Source of the DNA: Nymphaea colorata
Lineage: Eukaryota; Streptophyta; Magnoliopsida; Nymphaeales; Nymphaeaceae
Reading direction: 5' to 3'
Length of the DNA: 64,000 nt
Assembly (NCBI RefSeq): GCF_008831285.2
Contig: NC_045150.1
Span: forward strand, 3,672,001 to 3,736,000
In this document: in pieces, positions 44,767 through 57,560 of the stretch
How the letters are laid out: each line of letters starts with the position of its first letter
Position numbering within the stretch: the first letter of the stretch is position 1
Notes under the pieces: generated by a model
What the model saw: the letters and a program-made list of their open reading frames with translations, nothing else
Told to the model about the DNA's origin: nothing
Database searches by the model: none
Translations under genes and position numbers: made by a program

Positions 44767-47700
44767 TCGTCAGAGCTGCCACCAATGATTTTGCACCAAA
44801 AAATAAGCTTGGAGAGGGAGGATTCGGTGCAGTTTACAGGGTATATATGCACTAGTCTTTTATACTCAGTTTCCCGGCTCTGCTTGAAAATTTATGACAC
44901 ATCAGTTGGGAAACTGAGAGAGCTGCTATTGGATCCGAGTTAATTTCCTTCAATAACCATCGCTTTGTCAGGGCCAACTACCGGATGGTCAAGAAATAGC
45001 TGTATAGAGGCTGTTGTGCAATACAGGGCATGGTCCAAAGCAATTCGACAATGAGGTGCAGACACTCACTAAACTTCAAAACAGAAATCTTGTCCAACTT
45101 TTAGGAGGGTCTATGGAAGGTGAAGAGAAGATACTTATCTATGAATATGTCCCCAACGGTAGTCTGGACAATTATCTCTTTGGTAAGCTTGTTTTAGCTT
45201 TTGCTCGTTATGTTTTTTATTTTTTTGCCTTAAGGGGCAGTCTTGTAGTGTAGTGGTGGAACAAGAGATGTTGTGGGAGGTGGCGACTGGCAATGGCAAG
45301 CCATAAGTTTGTGGTTGAGGGCGAACTGTTATTCAAATTTTAATGGGCATTTAAAAATTATTAGTATGCAAATAAGCAAATTTTAAACTTGTGAAACTAC
45401 TTATAGTAGGTAGGGAAATCGAGTGCTTCATGACAAGAGTAGAGAGTTCTGGTGAAGGTGCACGGCGATCAGCAGCCAAAGGATGAAAAGTGTGTCCTTT
45501 TGAGCACGAGAGCTTAGCATGTGTATACAGGTCCACAAATTTTGTTTGTTTTCACATAGGTAGTCTTCCACTAATTCATTTATTCGTATAAGGTATGCCC
45601 TTTAATTATTTGCCTAGTACCCCGGCTGTAATCATTTTACTATGTGTATGATTTTTCAAACGTGTATCCCTTGGCCAAAATTGAAGAGGGAGCCCATCTA
45701 GAGGTGACTTTCTGAAATGGAGAGGTTGAACTCATAGTACACTTGTAGCTTGGAGTGTAACAGCACCGAGTTCTCGGTTTTCTTGTATAGACATTTCATT
45801 TCTTTAGCAAACTTTAGTTTGTTCATAGAGATCTTATCTCAGCTGATGGTGCAAGTAGGACTGTAGTATGTATCCTAAGTCACATGAGTACTTTAATAAG
45901 GTCAACATACCAATGTTGTTGTATCTATACCTAAAGTGGGTACTTGGATACGCTTAGGTACTTTTTAAATAAAAAATGATCCAAACTGCTTAATTTAACA
46001 TGATTCATCCTTTTTCAACTCTGTTTTCATTCTATTTTCAGAGTTATTGTTCATTAACATGTAATGTTTTTATTTAAAATCACTTGTTTATTTAAATATT
46101 CCATTTATTTTGATTTTTTTCTATTTTACATATATATATATATATATACATGTCTATCTATCTTGTCATCCCTTCATATTCACATTTCCTAATGCTGTTG
46201 TGTCCGTGCCTATATCTCTGTACCCATACCCATTACTTAGGATGTATCAGGAAAGTATTGCTAGTGGTAAATTTTCTAAAATATAAGCAGGATAAGAGAT
46301 TTTTTTTACTAACAAAGGCCACCATCGACCTTGTAGTTGAAGGGTATCCAATTCCCGTGTTTATGAACATATTACAGCAATGCAATGCTTAAAATCATGG
46401 GATACCAAAACGGCCAGGTTTATAAATATATCAGTGTCGTGAGTTTTGCACGGCCTCCATAACAAAAGACTGCACAAATAATCTTAGCGTTATTATCTCG
46501 CTAATTTCTTTCACTTTTCTTGAAAATGGCCCTTCTTTCTTTCCGTTTAATAGGTTTTGTCTTTTTTTTTCGCCTATAGCACCTTCGTTCTTTCAGTTTT
46601 ATTGATAAAGCAGGGCCAACCCCCAGCAGGGGTTGCATCAGAAACGAATTACCTTTATCTAATGCTAAGGTCAAAATTTATTTGGTGCCCCCAGGTTTTA
46701 TTATGTTATATCTTATATGCAATCATTAGTAGTTGCATCAACTTGATGGTTTATAACAAAAAAAGCATTGTAGCTTTGCAATTTACTTGAGTAAAAGTGT
46801 TGCCTAGTATATGTACTTTATCTTTTGACGTTCCGTATTTGCTTAGCGTTACCAGAAAAGAAAAGGACAATTCACCTTTAATTTTATTTTTTCTTTGAAA
46901 GGGGAGCCAACCAAGCGTATGCAATTGGATTGGCCAGTACGTTTCAAGCTCATAAATGGCATAGCCAGAAGATTTATGTATGTCGTCTGCGAATTGTTCA
47001 CAGGGATCTGAAAGAAAGCAACAATTTATTAGATAAAGACATGAACCCCAAGATCTCAGATTTCGGCACTGCAAAGATCGTTGAGACAGACCAAACACAA
47101 ACCAAAACACTTGAGATTTTGGGAACTCGGTAAGTTGGTTGTTGCTTGTTGCTGCAATTTCTGATACTGGATTTGCAAAATTCAGATCATATACCGAGAT
47201 TAGTATTCGAGCATGCACAACCCAAATTTGACTGGCAGCTTCCCCATGGCTACAGTTACCAGAATATGTCAAACAGATTAGGCCGTGCGTTACTATTAAC
47301 TTGTCCCGGTCATGTAGGTTGGCTAGATAATCTTAATCACGGAAATCTGCATTTTGTGCCCACATTGTTCAATCTGTTGCAACAAAAACTGGGTTACCAT
47401 GACATGGCCCGAACTGTAACTGACCGCAGAGAAAGCATACATATTAGATCCCAACCTGCTTGTTAGTTTGCTTAAGATAGGCACCTAAAAAGATTCCTAA
47501 CTTTTTCGTTCAGAATTTGTATGAGCATGTCGTTTCCTCAATAAAGTTTTTGCTATACATTTACCTTCAAGGAACATGTGTCTTTTTAGCTTCTGACGAA
47601 GTTCCAGAGTTATCCATATTGCCAGCTGTGATGGCCCATCCAAAAAATTGATTCAAACATTTGTTCTCATGGGTCCTAACTTACTGCTTGTATTCTTCAA

Positions 47701-48588
47701 TTTGATTCCTATTGGAGCAACAAACGATCGACAACTAGCGTAGATGAGCATCAATCTTTTCGGCGGTGCTCATTACAAAAGTTTTCACACCTGAATCATG
47801 TAATTAGGTCGTTTCAAAAAAAGATATTGCCTCTCCTCTTTCCCATTAAAGTTGCACTTAATGCACTTACATGAAAGCGAACTTGCTCATGAACTTAAGA
47901 AGAAAGCAGATTCGCTTGTAGCTTTAATAGTTTTTGTTTTTTTTCCGATTTTCATCTTTTTCTGCAGTGGATATATGGCACCTGAGTATCTTCTTGAAGG
48001 AAGGGTGTCAGTAAAGATAGATGTTTACAGCTTTGGTGTTTTGCTGCTGGAGATGTAAGTGGAAATAAGAATTTCTCCTTAATCCAACAAGAGACTGATG
48101 AAAATCTATTAAATTATGTAAGTGACTAACATTGTTTTTGTTCCTCTAGTGTTTCGTAGGCACATTTTGTCTATTACTGGAATTATTGTTTAAATTGCAT
48201 AAACATACAGATGTAATTTTGGATTTGCTTTCTTTGTTGATCTTGTGGACCCAAACAGGTAAAACTGTTGTCCATTCCCAGTAAATAATCCAAACATTGT
48301 TGTTTAGGTCTAGGTATGGAGACTCTGGTGGGTGGGGGGGGGACACGGCTCTGCAAGTTGTGGATCAAATATGAGAAGGAACATGTGACAACGATTAGAT
48401 ATTAAGATGCATCCACATTGGCCTGCTGTGTTCAAGAACATGCAGCAAGCAGGCACAGAATGTCCAAGGTTGTTGCGATGCTTGAAAACAGCTCCTTGAT
48501 CCTTCCATCCATTTTGCCTCCTGCCCCCCTACCAGGAAAATCAGAAACCTTTCTTCGGGAGCACAAACGAGCTCAACTGCATCAGGGA

Positions 48589-51500
48589 TTGTTTAGTTTT
48601 AGTTAGATATTTTTACAGATATTTTTTGTTTGGTTTATGAAATAAAATGTTGAATATCATCTGCGGTTTCACTTGCTGATTCAATTGAATCCTCAAATCG
48701 GCCAATAATCCAAAATTGACGGTTTGGTCATATTCTAAAAACAGGTTAGTCATGGTAGGATACTTGTGCAGATACCGACCCTACGTACTCGATTGATTGG
48801 TTGGAAACCATGTGGACCATTTCTAATAGCCGGGCACTAGAGTTGAAGTTCACGAAATGAAATCCCATCTGTGCCGTAGTCAGTACTCACTGTTCAAGAA
48901 AGCGCTAGGACAAGACGGTGGATAGAGAACGGAGAACGTGGACACATCTGTGGCCACACTCAGATTTTTAGAACCAGTGTATATTTTGCTCACCAAGAGT
49001 AACAACCAGCCAAAATATGAAGAACGGCCACATGAAAAATGGGCATCTTTTGAGAAGCGTCCTCCTCTTCAATGTACAAAGAATACCAAGTCAAAGTCAA
49101 GGTGGACCCGAGTAGGCCGTTCCCACAAATCCTACAGCGATGTTAAAAAAGAAAAGGAAGGAACAGATCAAAAGTTGTGACTACTTTTTTATGGGTATGC
49201 AAAAGGGAATAAAACACATGGGAAAAAGTGTTTTTTGAGTGCGGGTGCAAATGTAGCATTTTCAAAAAAAGACAAAAAAAGTCTCCGCATGCATGCAAGG
49301 AGATATTACTATATACAGCTTTTCATTTGGCCTCACATCAGGTCTCTCAAAAAGCCCAAGCAGTGATGCCTTTTTTATCCAAACAAAGCCTGTAAGTTTG
49401 TGTTTCCTCTTACTTAATCATAAGAAAACATGCTTTAGATTAGAAATATCTGAGTTTATACAATGAGGTTTTCACTTTTCATCAAATCTAACCAGTTTCA
49501 GTTTTCAACTCTTAAAGAAACACATAAAAGTTTCACTGTAACTAATCTACAACAGTGTCCCACTAAATAGACCATGATAAAAATATCTACTAATTAAATT
49601 GAATAAATAACATTTGCCGACACAATTTCTCCCAGTACATAAAGTGGGGCCTAATCAAAGAAATAGGAACAAAGGCATTTGCCATCTAGGTGTCTAATCT
49701 TGCACACACCATATAAGTGTCTAATCCTGCACACACACATATCGATCAGCTGTCTCAAGAAAAGAACAGATCTCCATAAAGTATCAGTATCAGTTTCATA
49801 ATAGATATCATATGGGATACAACTTAGCAACTAAGAATGAAGAATTAGAAACAACAATACTGAATAGGCTTTTTAATACTTGTAAATACTAGATGAGTAA
49901 ACAAATGATCCTAAACTAAACAATTAGAGTGAATAAATATCAACTTCAAAAAAATTATTTGTCAACTCATTCATATTCATCTGATTGAGTTCCTTTTTCT
50001 TCAGGCAGTTCCATTTCTCTGGAAAATTTAGAATTCTCTCATAATTTCAGTGCAACAATCACTCTAACTGCTGTCATAACTCAAAACATCATTGAGCAAG
50101 AATTGTCAACTTCCTTGGTCACAATCTACTATCACTACAGACATGATGCATGAAAATCAAAAACTTCTCAAAGAAAGGTGCCAGTTCATTCTCAAATGGG
50201 ATGTATGCTAAACAAGCTTAGGAAAAATAGCAACTACTACATGCTTGGCAACTAATCTGTACTAACAGGAAAAAAAAAGCCAGTGATTATTTGTTTGCAG
50301 AATGCAATGCAGAGATCTATGTTAAACTTTCAAGTGGTACCTAAATGAAATAGGCATGTGAAAGCTATGCACGAAAATGGTTAGATAAAATATATCTGCT
50401 AATGTATTTTTTTCTGAAAAGAACACTCATTTAAAAAGTTCAAACCCATCAACCATGACAAGAAAATCTAGACCATGAGACACTTTCTTCAAATGCTTCT
50501 GAGGAAATTCAGAAATCACAAGTCTTTCTCTTTATATGCAGATATACAGATATATATATACATTCTGTCACACCCATATCTGAGGTTGCACTTTTTCTGC
50601 TATGCATTTTCCTGCTATACCTGCCTAGGCATACATGACAATGACAAATGGTACTCAAAATGTCAATCAATAAAAACTCCATTAAGATGAACTACCAAAA
50701 ATATAGAGCAGTTGGGAAAATTTTGACTATTCACGAACATCAATTAATTACGTAATTCTTTCTGAAACCATGAAAAGAGAAAAAATTATCCGGAATAGAA
50801 ATTGAAAAAAAAAGCCAATGCACAAACAGATATTACAAAGTGGACATTTCAAAACCCTAAAAGATTAAAGAAAATGAATAAAAAAAAAGCCTTCAAAAAG
50901 TGGTGTAGGTTATATAACCAAAAAACTAGATTTTCAAAAAACTGAAGCTCATGAGAGAAGCATGATTCCTTCAATTAGAATTTCAAAATTCAGAACTCAC
51001 AAATTCTCAAACATCGGTTTCCCATTTGCATAGTTAAAGTTTCAGCGCAGATAATGGCTTAGTGAATGAGCCAGTGGGCACCCAAGCCCTTTTCTTTCTT
51101 TCATTGGCTTTTTCTCATGCTATAAAACACTGAAATAAAACATTCACATTCACTTATTATTAAGAAACTTCATTTAGAGAGAAATATCCATCTCAATTCA
51201 ACATTAGCCTGTCTTGTTAAACTAGTTAGAAGCTAGCATCAACATAAATCCAAGTATAATACATAAATGAACTTACCTAAGGCCAATCTCCAATTGAAAT
51301 GTTTAAAAAAAAACAAAAATAAATTAAGAAGGAGAAAGTGAAACACGGCTGGGAACTACTTGATCTGCATAAAATCAATTAATTTTAGGACGAAAGTGAC
51401 TATAAGAGACAATGAAAGAAAAAACTTCAGATCGTAAAAAGGAACACATCGTTCATCTTTCAAAAGGGAGGAGTAAACACAAAACTACCCATTGGCTCCT

Positions 51501-53444
51501 TCACATGTAAATTTCCGCATATAGATTTCCTTATCCAACTTATCTCTAGAAGAATCCAATCCCAGTGGACCCAGTCACACAATTGCTTATATTATCGTAG
51601 AAGTTGGGGAAGGCTCAAACTAATAATGAAGCAACAAAATGAAATGCACGGGCACTTCATAAATGCAATGAAATAGTTTAGAACATGCTACCTTGTCTAT
51701 ATACACAAAAGTATTCTTCTTGACTGTTATATATGTTGGCATAGTTAACATCGACTTACATATATAAGAGAGAGAGATTAAGTCGGGGCTTATACATGAG
51801 AGAGAGAGAGAGGGAGGGAGCGAAGGGCTTGAAAATCCCTTGTGCATGTCCTTCATCATTTTTTGTACAGCCAATCGAGTTTCTCTTAGTCCAACTTGAA
51901 TCCATTTGGTTGTCGTTATGAAATTTTGTTTTTTCTCGTGAAGAACACATTTTAAATTGATTTTTCTTGATGTTTTGATCTAGTTCGAGATGCGTGAAAG
52001 TTTGATTTAAAATTGAAATTTCTTCTTGCCTTCTTAGTTGTAGTTTAGTATAGTGGGGACGTGGTTTAGAGTAGTGCTCGTGGTTCAGAATGCCATGCTT
52101 GTTTGAGTCCTAGTTAAAGTAGTTGTAGTTTGATTGTTAAATGTGGTGTTCTCTTCATTGAGCTTGTGATTCTATTTAAAGGCATGTATGTTAGTTGCAC
52201 ATGTCATGGTTATACCTAGGTATATAAGGATGCATGTGTACACTTGAGTTGCATAGTCATCTATATTTGCTGCTACTCCTTCTACATCGGTGTCTTCACT
52301 TTGTTTTGTTTCTCACTTCAAGCCTCTTATTTATTGAAAAGTCTAGCCCCTTTCTCTTTTGAGTGCCTAGGACACTTGAATATGCTTTTTTGTGGAGGAG
52401 ACTCTACCAGTCTTCATAATTATTAATGGTGCAGTATAACAAGGAGGCAATAGGATTATCTATAAAGATCTGATCCCTGATTCTGCATGCATTGTATTTT
52501 CTCATTAAAATTGGTAGCCAATTGAAGGGGGTTGTGAAGAAAGGGATTAGGGGCATTTTTATCACCTCTTCCTATGCATCAATGTATAGTGCCATTTTTG
52601 AAGTTGAAAGTTCATCTACAAGCGAACATGAGCCATTAATCAGTATTTGTGTGACATGATGATGATATCATGCAGAAAACCATGCATCCATGCATGAATG
52701 GTGGTGAAGCAAGGGTGCGTGGAGGTCTGGCAAGACTTCGATTCTGTGATGATGTTGTCACTCCTTTCATGTCTTGTTTCAAGCATGCATGTCGAAGAGA
52801 ATTTTTTATTAGGATTTATTATTATTTTCTGCAAATAGTTGAACAATCAGTAGGATTGACAATTCAACACCTTGTGTCAGCATTATCAGCATCTTGGGCT
52901 GTTAGCAAATCTTGGACTCCAAGCGATTTGGCAATTTTGAAGATTGAGGTGCCTGATATTTAACTGCAATTTGAGTACTATGTTGCAGATATAAAAATAT
53001 GGAAGGAGAGAACAAGCAGTGCATCACTCTGGTCATCCATCTGAAGTGATACATAGTCAACGAGCCTTCAAAGATGAAACATCGGTGGCTGCATTGGACC
53101 GTTGAGTTTTATGATCCTCATTTGCAATTTGAAGTGTTTACATTTCAAATCAAGTGGAAAAAGATTTTGGACTTACTATTTTGTGCAAATCTTTGGTTTC
53201 TCTTTATGCTTGCTCATCCTTCTGATGGCCATTTATTCTTTCGTTCCTTAAATTGGTCAGCTTTCTTTTTCCTCTATTTTAGTGATTTCTTAAGCAAGTC
53301 CATATAATATTGCCCATTATAGTGAATATTGAAAAGATTTTGATCCCAAGGGGTCACACATCACTCTTTGGAGTATAAGACTGTAGTGCGACTTCTTGGA
53401 ATTGAGATGGTCTCGTCCAAGTGTTTTCCCCATTATCCAGCAAG
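48589..53444. other. Flank of CRK copy C and AT-rich intergenic DNA
   Basis: From 48588 to about 48870 this is the repeat shared with 22895-23290. Beyond that, no gene can be supported to 53444. GA-rich stretches occur at 51768-51822. Open frames at 48938, 50475, 51620, 52670 and 53074 have no recognizable domains; the one at 52670-52963 is the longest and not identified. Confidence 0.55.
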
Positions 53445-54160
53445 ATGACGCCTGCTCTGGCCGGCAAAGTTGTCTTCATGATTTGGAGTGGCAATAGGGT
53501 TTGGGAAGATCAGGCGATCATCAAGTGGGAGAAGCGCGATGCTCATGTGCTGCTGCAGTGCCATGACATGGTCGAAGGTGAGTCACATTTTTGTTCTTGA
53601 TGAGACACTTGCTCAAACGATCTTTGCATGTTGCTGAATTGTCTCGTGGCCTTGGAGTTGGATGGGCATCGACTATGCATCTTGTGTGTGCGAGTGATTG
53701 TCTATGCAAATTTTTTTGTTGTTTAGATTTGGTTAGTTGCTGTTGTGTACTGAATTATGATCTTATGTTGCTTTTCAGGATTAGTAGATTATTTGGAAAA
53801 CTTTAGATACGAATTTGCATTTGAGTTTGTATAATTAAACTTGTTTAGGTATAAAGCTCAATTTGTGATGGCACATGTACTGGGTTCATCTTTTTTCTTT
53901 TTTCATTTTTTTTTATTGCAGATAGTTAAATTTGGCATTCTTCATATATTTCTTCTATGTATTCTTGACATACTTTTAAAAATCAAAGTTATTCAACTGG
54001 TGTTTGCTGGACCTCTCAAGTATTGGTGCAAGAGAAGCAAAGTTGATGTGCTAGTTTCCAACTTAGCCACATGGAATGACGATGCTGTTTCTAGTTCTTT
54101 AGAGAGTGTTAGCTATTGGGTTGAGGGCTTGCCATTTGTTCACTCAATGAGAGTACATTT
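53445..54160 (+). pseudogene. 5' fragment of a plant family-2 glycosyl hydrolase (LacZ-like beta-galactosidase) gene
   Basis: Exon 1 (53445-53577) starts with ATG and encodes NRVWEDQAIIKWEKRDAHV, then LQCHDMVEG, with a GTGAGT donor. Exon 2 (54010 to about 54160) encodes PLKYWCKRSKVDVLVSN, then WNDDAVSSSLESVSYW and VEGLPFVHS. The order and spacing match the N terminus of the long plant GH2 proteins represented by Arabidopsis At3g54440. The codon split at the junction is right (GAAG|GA gives Gly), but the acceptor reads TG at 54008-54009 instead of AG. After LPFVHS the frame shifts near 54140 and the family's following YWKFFLA-type motif is not in frame. No later exons follow, so this is a 5' fragment or dead copy of a gene of over 1000 codons. 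Confidence 0.85.
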
Positions 54161-57100
54161 GAAGATGTAAGTTGCAAAGAGCTACCAGGTTTGTCTTTTT
54201 CGCTCATATGCAAATCAGTGGAAGAGTTAAAAAGTTGAGCCACAGGGGCCACTGTCTTGTCATTTAGTAAAATATAAAATGTCATTGCATGTAAGATTTT
54301 CCTGAAATAGAAGATGTGGTTTATGAGGAAAAAAATGCTATTTTTATCTATTATGAACAAGGCAGTAATTGTTGTACTATAATATTCAATAGCAATGTTA
54401 TTTTGTGCTATTCTATTTTTCTAAAATCCAATTAATTCTAAAACTTCACACCTTTTTCATTACCTTATATTGTTTTCTTTATATTTATAAAGCTGTTCTA
54501 AAAAGTTTGAAAACATCATTCAGTTTATTTACCAGAACTATTTAAAATGTGGTTTTAAATGACAACGTTTATCCTTATGTCTTTCAGAACATGCACGAAC
54601 AAGGTGTTCTTGCGTTCAACATTTTGAAAATGGGAATCAAACAATTTCTACATGCAATGAAGAACCATGGGAGGACTAGACCTGTTAAATTTAATGGGGC
54701 CCTCTAGAAAGAAGCCAACCGCCATGGCCGCTCCTTACAAAGACAACATCATGAGAAAAAATCATAGATTTGAAAGGGAGAAGGAGGGCTTAAAGCACGT
54801 GACGGCACCAAAGGAGCAGGGCAAAGCCAAAGGAAGGAAAAGGTCTAGATTTCAGTCTTCTTCGTCGCTGGCGAATATTTGCACTTGCTTGTCACCCACA
54901 TCTCCTCTTCCCACCCTGATTTCAGGAAGCTGCACCTAATGTCTCTTATTTCAATACAGTTGAAACAGGTTTGATTGTTTTTTCCCTCTTCTTCTTTAAA
55001 TTGGAAAAACATGTTGCTTGTCCTAAACAAAAGAAAGAGTTGCTGCTCAATGTGACTGTTCTTTTGATTAAATTCAATTTTCCCCAATGGAAGATGCTTT
55101 CTTTGGTTTTGGTGGCAACTTCAGAAGCATCAAACAGTTGGATGCATGAAGCCCAGACTTCTTTTTTTCTTCCTTTTGTTATTTTTTTTCCACTTTAGGT
55201 TAAATAACTCTCTGTGAATGTCTTGTGAAGAACACATGCCTTCATGTTGACTCATCATCCTTCAACTTGAAGGTCTTGAAGTACAATGGCTCATCACTAA
55301 TAGAATTCATGCGGCGATGGTAAAATGAAAAAGTGGGGAAGTCGGCCTCAAAGGAGTTCAACATTTTTTTTTTCTGTTCTCAATGCGGTAATCTCATACG
55401 CGGTTGGTCTCGGATCGGCCACAATAAATTAAGTAAAAAATACATTCTTTTATTATCTTGTTGCAACATTTCCTCCTCATTACCAATACAACATTGCCAC
55501 AAATTTTGTGTATTGTTGGGATACGTTTTCAAAATACATGACGTAAAAGTTAACATAACATAATGTCAACAATTAGACATTAGACATGATTACACATTGT
55601 GTTTTGAAACAATAATATAAAGCTTTTGAAATACATTTTACAAGCACACAATGTTCCTCTTATCAAACACACTCCTATTCATTTTTTTCTCTTAGCTATC
55701 TGTTGCCTAATGGGTCAATCTCTGTGAAAACAACAACAGTAACAACCTGATTTGATATCCCAACTAAACTAAACCTGATTGTTTCAGTCTCAACCAGTCT
55801 TGGTCCCACGTGTGTGTGTGTGTGCAACACAATGGTTCAAGCCGGTTGAAGATCATGGCATAATGTCAAGTAAGTCTTTCATATATATGGGGAAGAAAAG
55901 GAAGACAAGGCATGCTTTGTTGGAATAATATATCTGCCCACTGTCTTAATCCTCCTGAAAAATAAAATGAGGAAAAAAATAAAGAAATAAAGTAAAGAAA
56001 AAGAAAAGATCCCCAGGACTAAAGCATCGATAAGTCAAACTTTCTAACTTGGCCACATCAAGGTTCTACTCCATACAGATCACACAAATTCGTCTTGGCC
56101 TTTTCCCACATGATCACAGCTACAAATAAGGCCTCCACGAGGATGAAGAACACCATTAATCTCGACGTCGCCCATGGAAGAAGCCAGGCTGCTCCTCTTC
56201 TTCCTGGTCTCTGCTTCTGTCCTTCTCCATGGGGCTTCAAGTAAAGCGCCAAAGGTACGTATACTTGATATGATACTCCATGATTAGTAGTTAAAATTTA
56301 TTGACCTCTTCTTAGTTGTTACTATCTGTTAATAACAAGAATTATATTGATAAAGTTCTTGTGATAAAAGACCATCGAAATAGATTTCATAGAATTGTTG
56401 GGCGTAATTGAGCATTTCCAAAACCAAATGAATTTTCAGTCCAATTTTTCCATGAATTTAAGAGTTTAACGAGAATTAGATTGCTTTCTTCCTACATTCT
56501 ATTTTTCTTTTCCAAAGAAATTGTAACATTTTTGTATCCAACCTTTAGCTTATTGGGTGTATCTCCTAGCTAGGCACATGTTGTATACATGGGAAGTACG
56601 TTGAGTAGCAGCAACGAAGTTGAAGGAGAAAATTATGAAGATGCAAACCACCTGAAGTTATTGTCATCCGTTATTCCATGGCAAGAAAGTCGCATGTACT
56701 TGTTTCATTAACTTCAGAAAGGAATCACTTAATCTATGATTTTATTGTACAGTGAGGGCAGTGCACGGGTGTCATTAATTCATGTGTATAAGCACTGCCT
56801 AAGAGGATTTGCTACCATGCTCACAGCGAAAGGGGCGGACACATTGTCCAGTAAATTATTTTTCTTGGTCCTCAGGGGTTTTCTGGAATCTGTAACTGGA
56901 GATAACCTGACACACTATTTCATGTTTGGCAGAATATCCCATAATCCTATCGGTTTTCCCTCATCCAGTTCTTAGACCTCATACGACATGTCCATGAGAC
57001 TTCTCGAAAGTTGTGTTCGGTGAGCTGGAGGCAAAGCTTGCGATGTCACCGGTCAATGGGGACATAATAATCAGAATGATCGATACAGGTGAATCCTGAT

Positions 57101-57430
57101 CTGGAGAAAATTATTTGTTTCTCTTAACCAGCATGATTTGAACATGTCGCTGCTTGTTTCCCATACTCCATTTGAATTCTCCAGTCCCTTTAGAAAATTA
57201 TTCATTTAGAGAATGCTCAATCTGTTAAGTATGTTGAGCTATATGTTTGAATGATGGAGAAGAAGGCGTGACTCGGACCTTTTGTCTCAGAGATACTCTT
57301 GCCATTCAAACACAGGGGAAGGCGTTTGGACAACCTTCAAAGAACATATGAAATTAAAGTGCACAACCTTTTGTCGCAGTTGTGGTGGTGCCACATAGCT
57401 TTCGCTAGCATTTGACTGTGCAATAAATGC
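54161..57430. other. Intergenic with one possible signal-peptide exon
   Basis: No confirmed gene. At 56174-56254 the + strand could encode a 27-residue signal peptide (MEEARLLLFFLVSASVLLHG) followed by a good GTACGT donor, but no matching downstream exon is recognized. A TG run lies near 55819-55833. The frame at 54667-54939 is basic and unidentified, and that at 56736-56975 is unidentified. Confidence 0.4.
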
Positions 57431-57439
57431 TTCAAGGGG

Positions 57440-57560
57440 CGTAGTTTAACTAGGTAGCATGGTGGTTTACACTCAAAAGATCTAGGTTTGAGTCTCATGT
57501 TCTAGGTGTTACGCCTCTAGGCCACAAATGGTGGCAAGTGCAATGATGCAGACCTTCCTA
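57440..57560 (+). mobile_element. Possible tRNA-derived SINE head
   Basis: TAGCATGGTGG (57455-57465) resembles a pol III A box and GGTTTGAGTCTC (57485-57496) resembles a B box; they are 30 bp apart start to start. In tRNA-derived SINEs these two boxes form the internal promoter. The anticodon region does not fold as a good tRNA by eye, which favours a SINE over a tRNA gene. The tail and target duplications were not found. Confidence 0.4.

Larger units (their letters stand above)
42616..48588 (+). pseudogene. CRK copy C, full receptor-kinase locus, broken
   Basis: Exons: 1 at 42616-43520; 2 (transmembrane) at 43600-43783; 3 (N-lobe) at about 44712-44840; 4 at 44972-45182; 5 at about 46902-47129; 6 at 47968-48117; 7 at 48314 to about 48588. 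Lesions: frameshift after DUF26 domain 2 (about 43405); exon 2 out of phase with exon 1; an in-frame 24-bp duplication in exon 3; TAG replacing the VAIK lysine (45005-45007); deletion and shift before HRD in exon 5 (IVHRDLKES is still present); 1-nt loss after LLLEM in exon 6 (about 48053); G-run changes near 48331-48340; loss of the C terminus at about 48588. The glycine loop (LGEGGFGAVY) and GYMAPEY are intact. Exons 1 and 2 use a GC donor (43521) and an AG acceptor. Confidence 0.9.

Noticed and set aside
56058-56252. Minus-strand 64-codon membrane-like frame
   Set aside because: It overlaps a better + strand signal-peptide-like exon with a donor site, and no homologue is recognized for either.
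56736-56975. Heparanase-like exon
   Set aside because: A short HVYKHC-like stretch resembles that family, but flanking residues do not follow the family pattern.
57455-57496. A tRNA gene
   Set aside because: A and B boxes are present, but no acceptor or anticodon stem of normal length could be drawn; a SINE is more likely.
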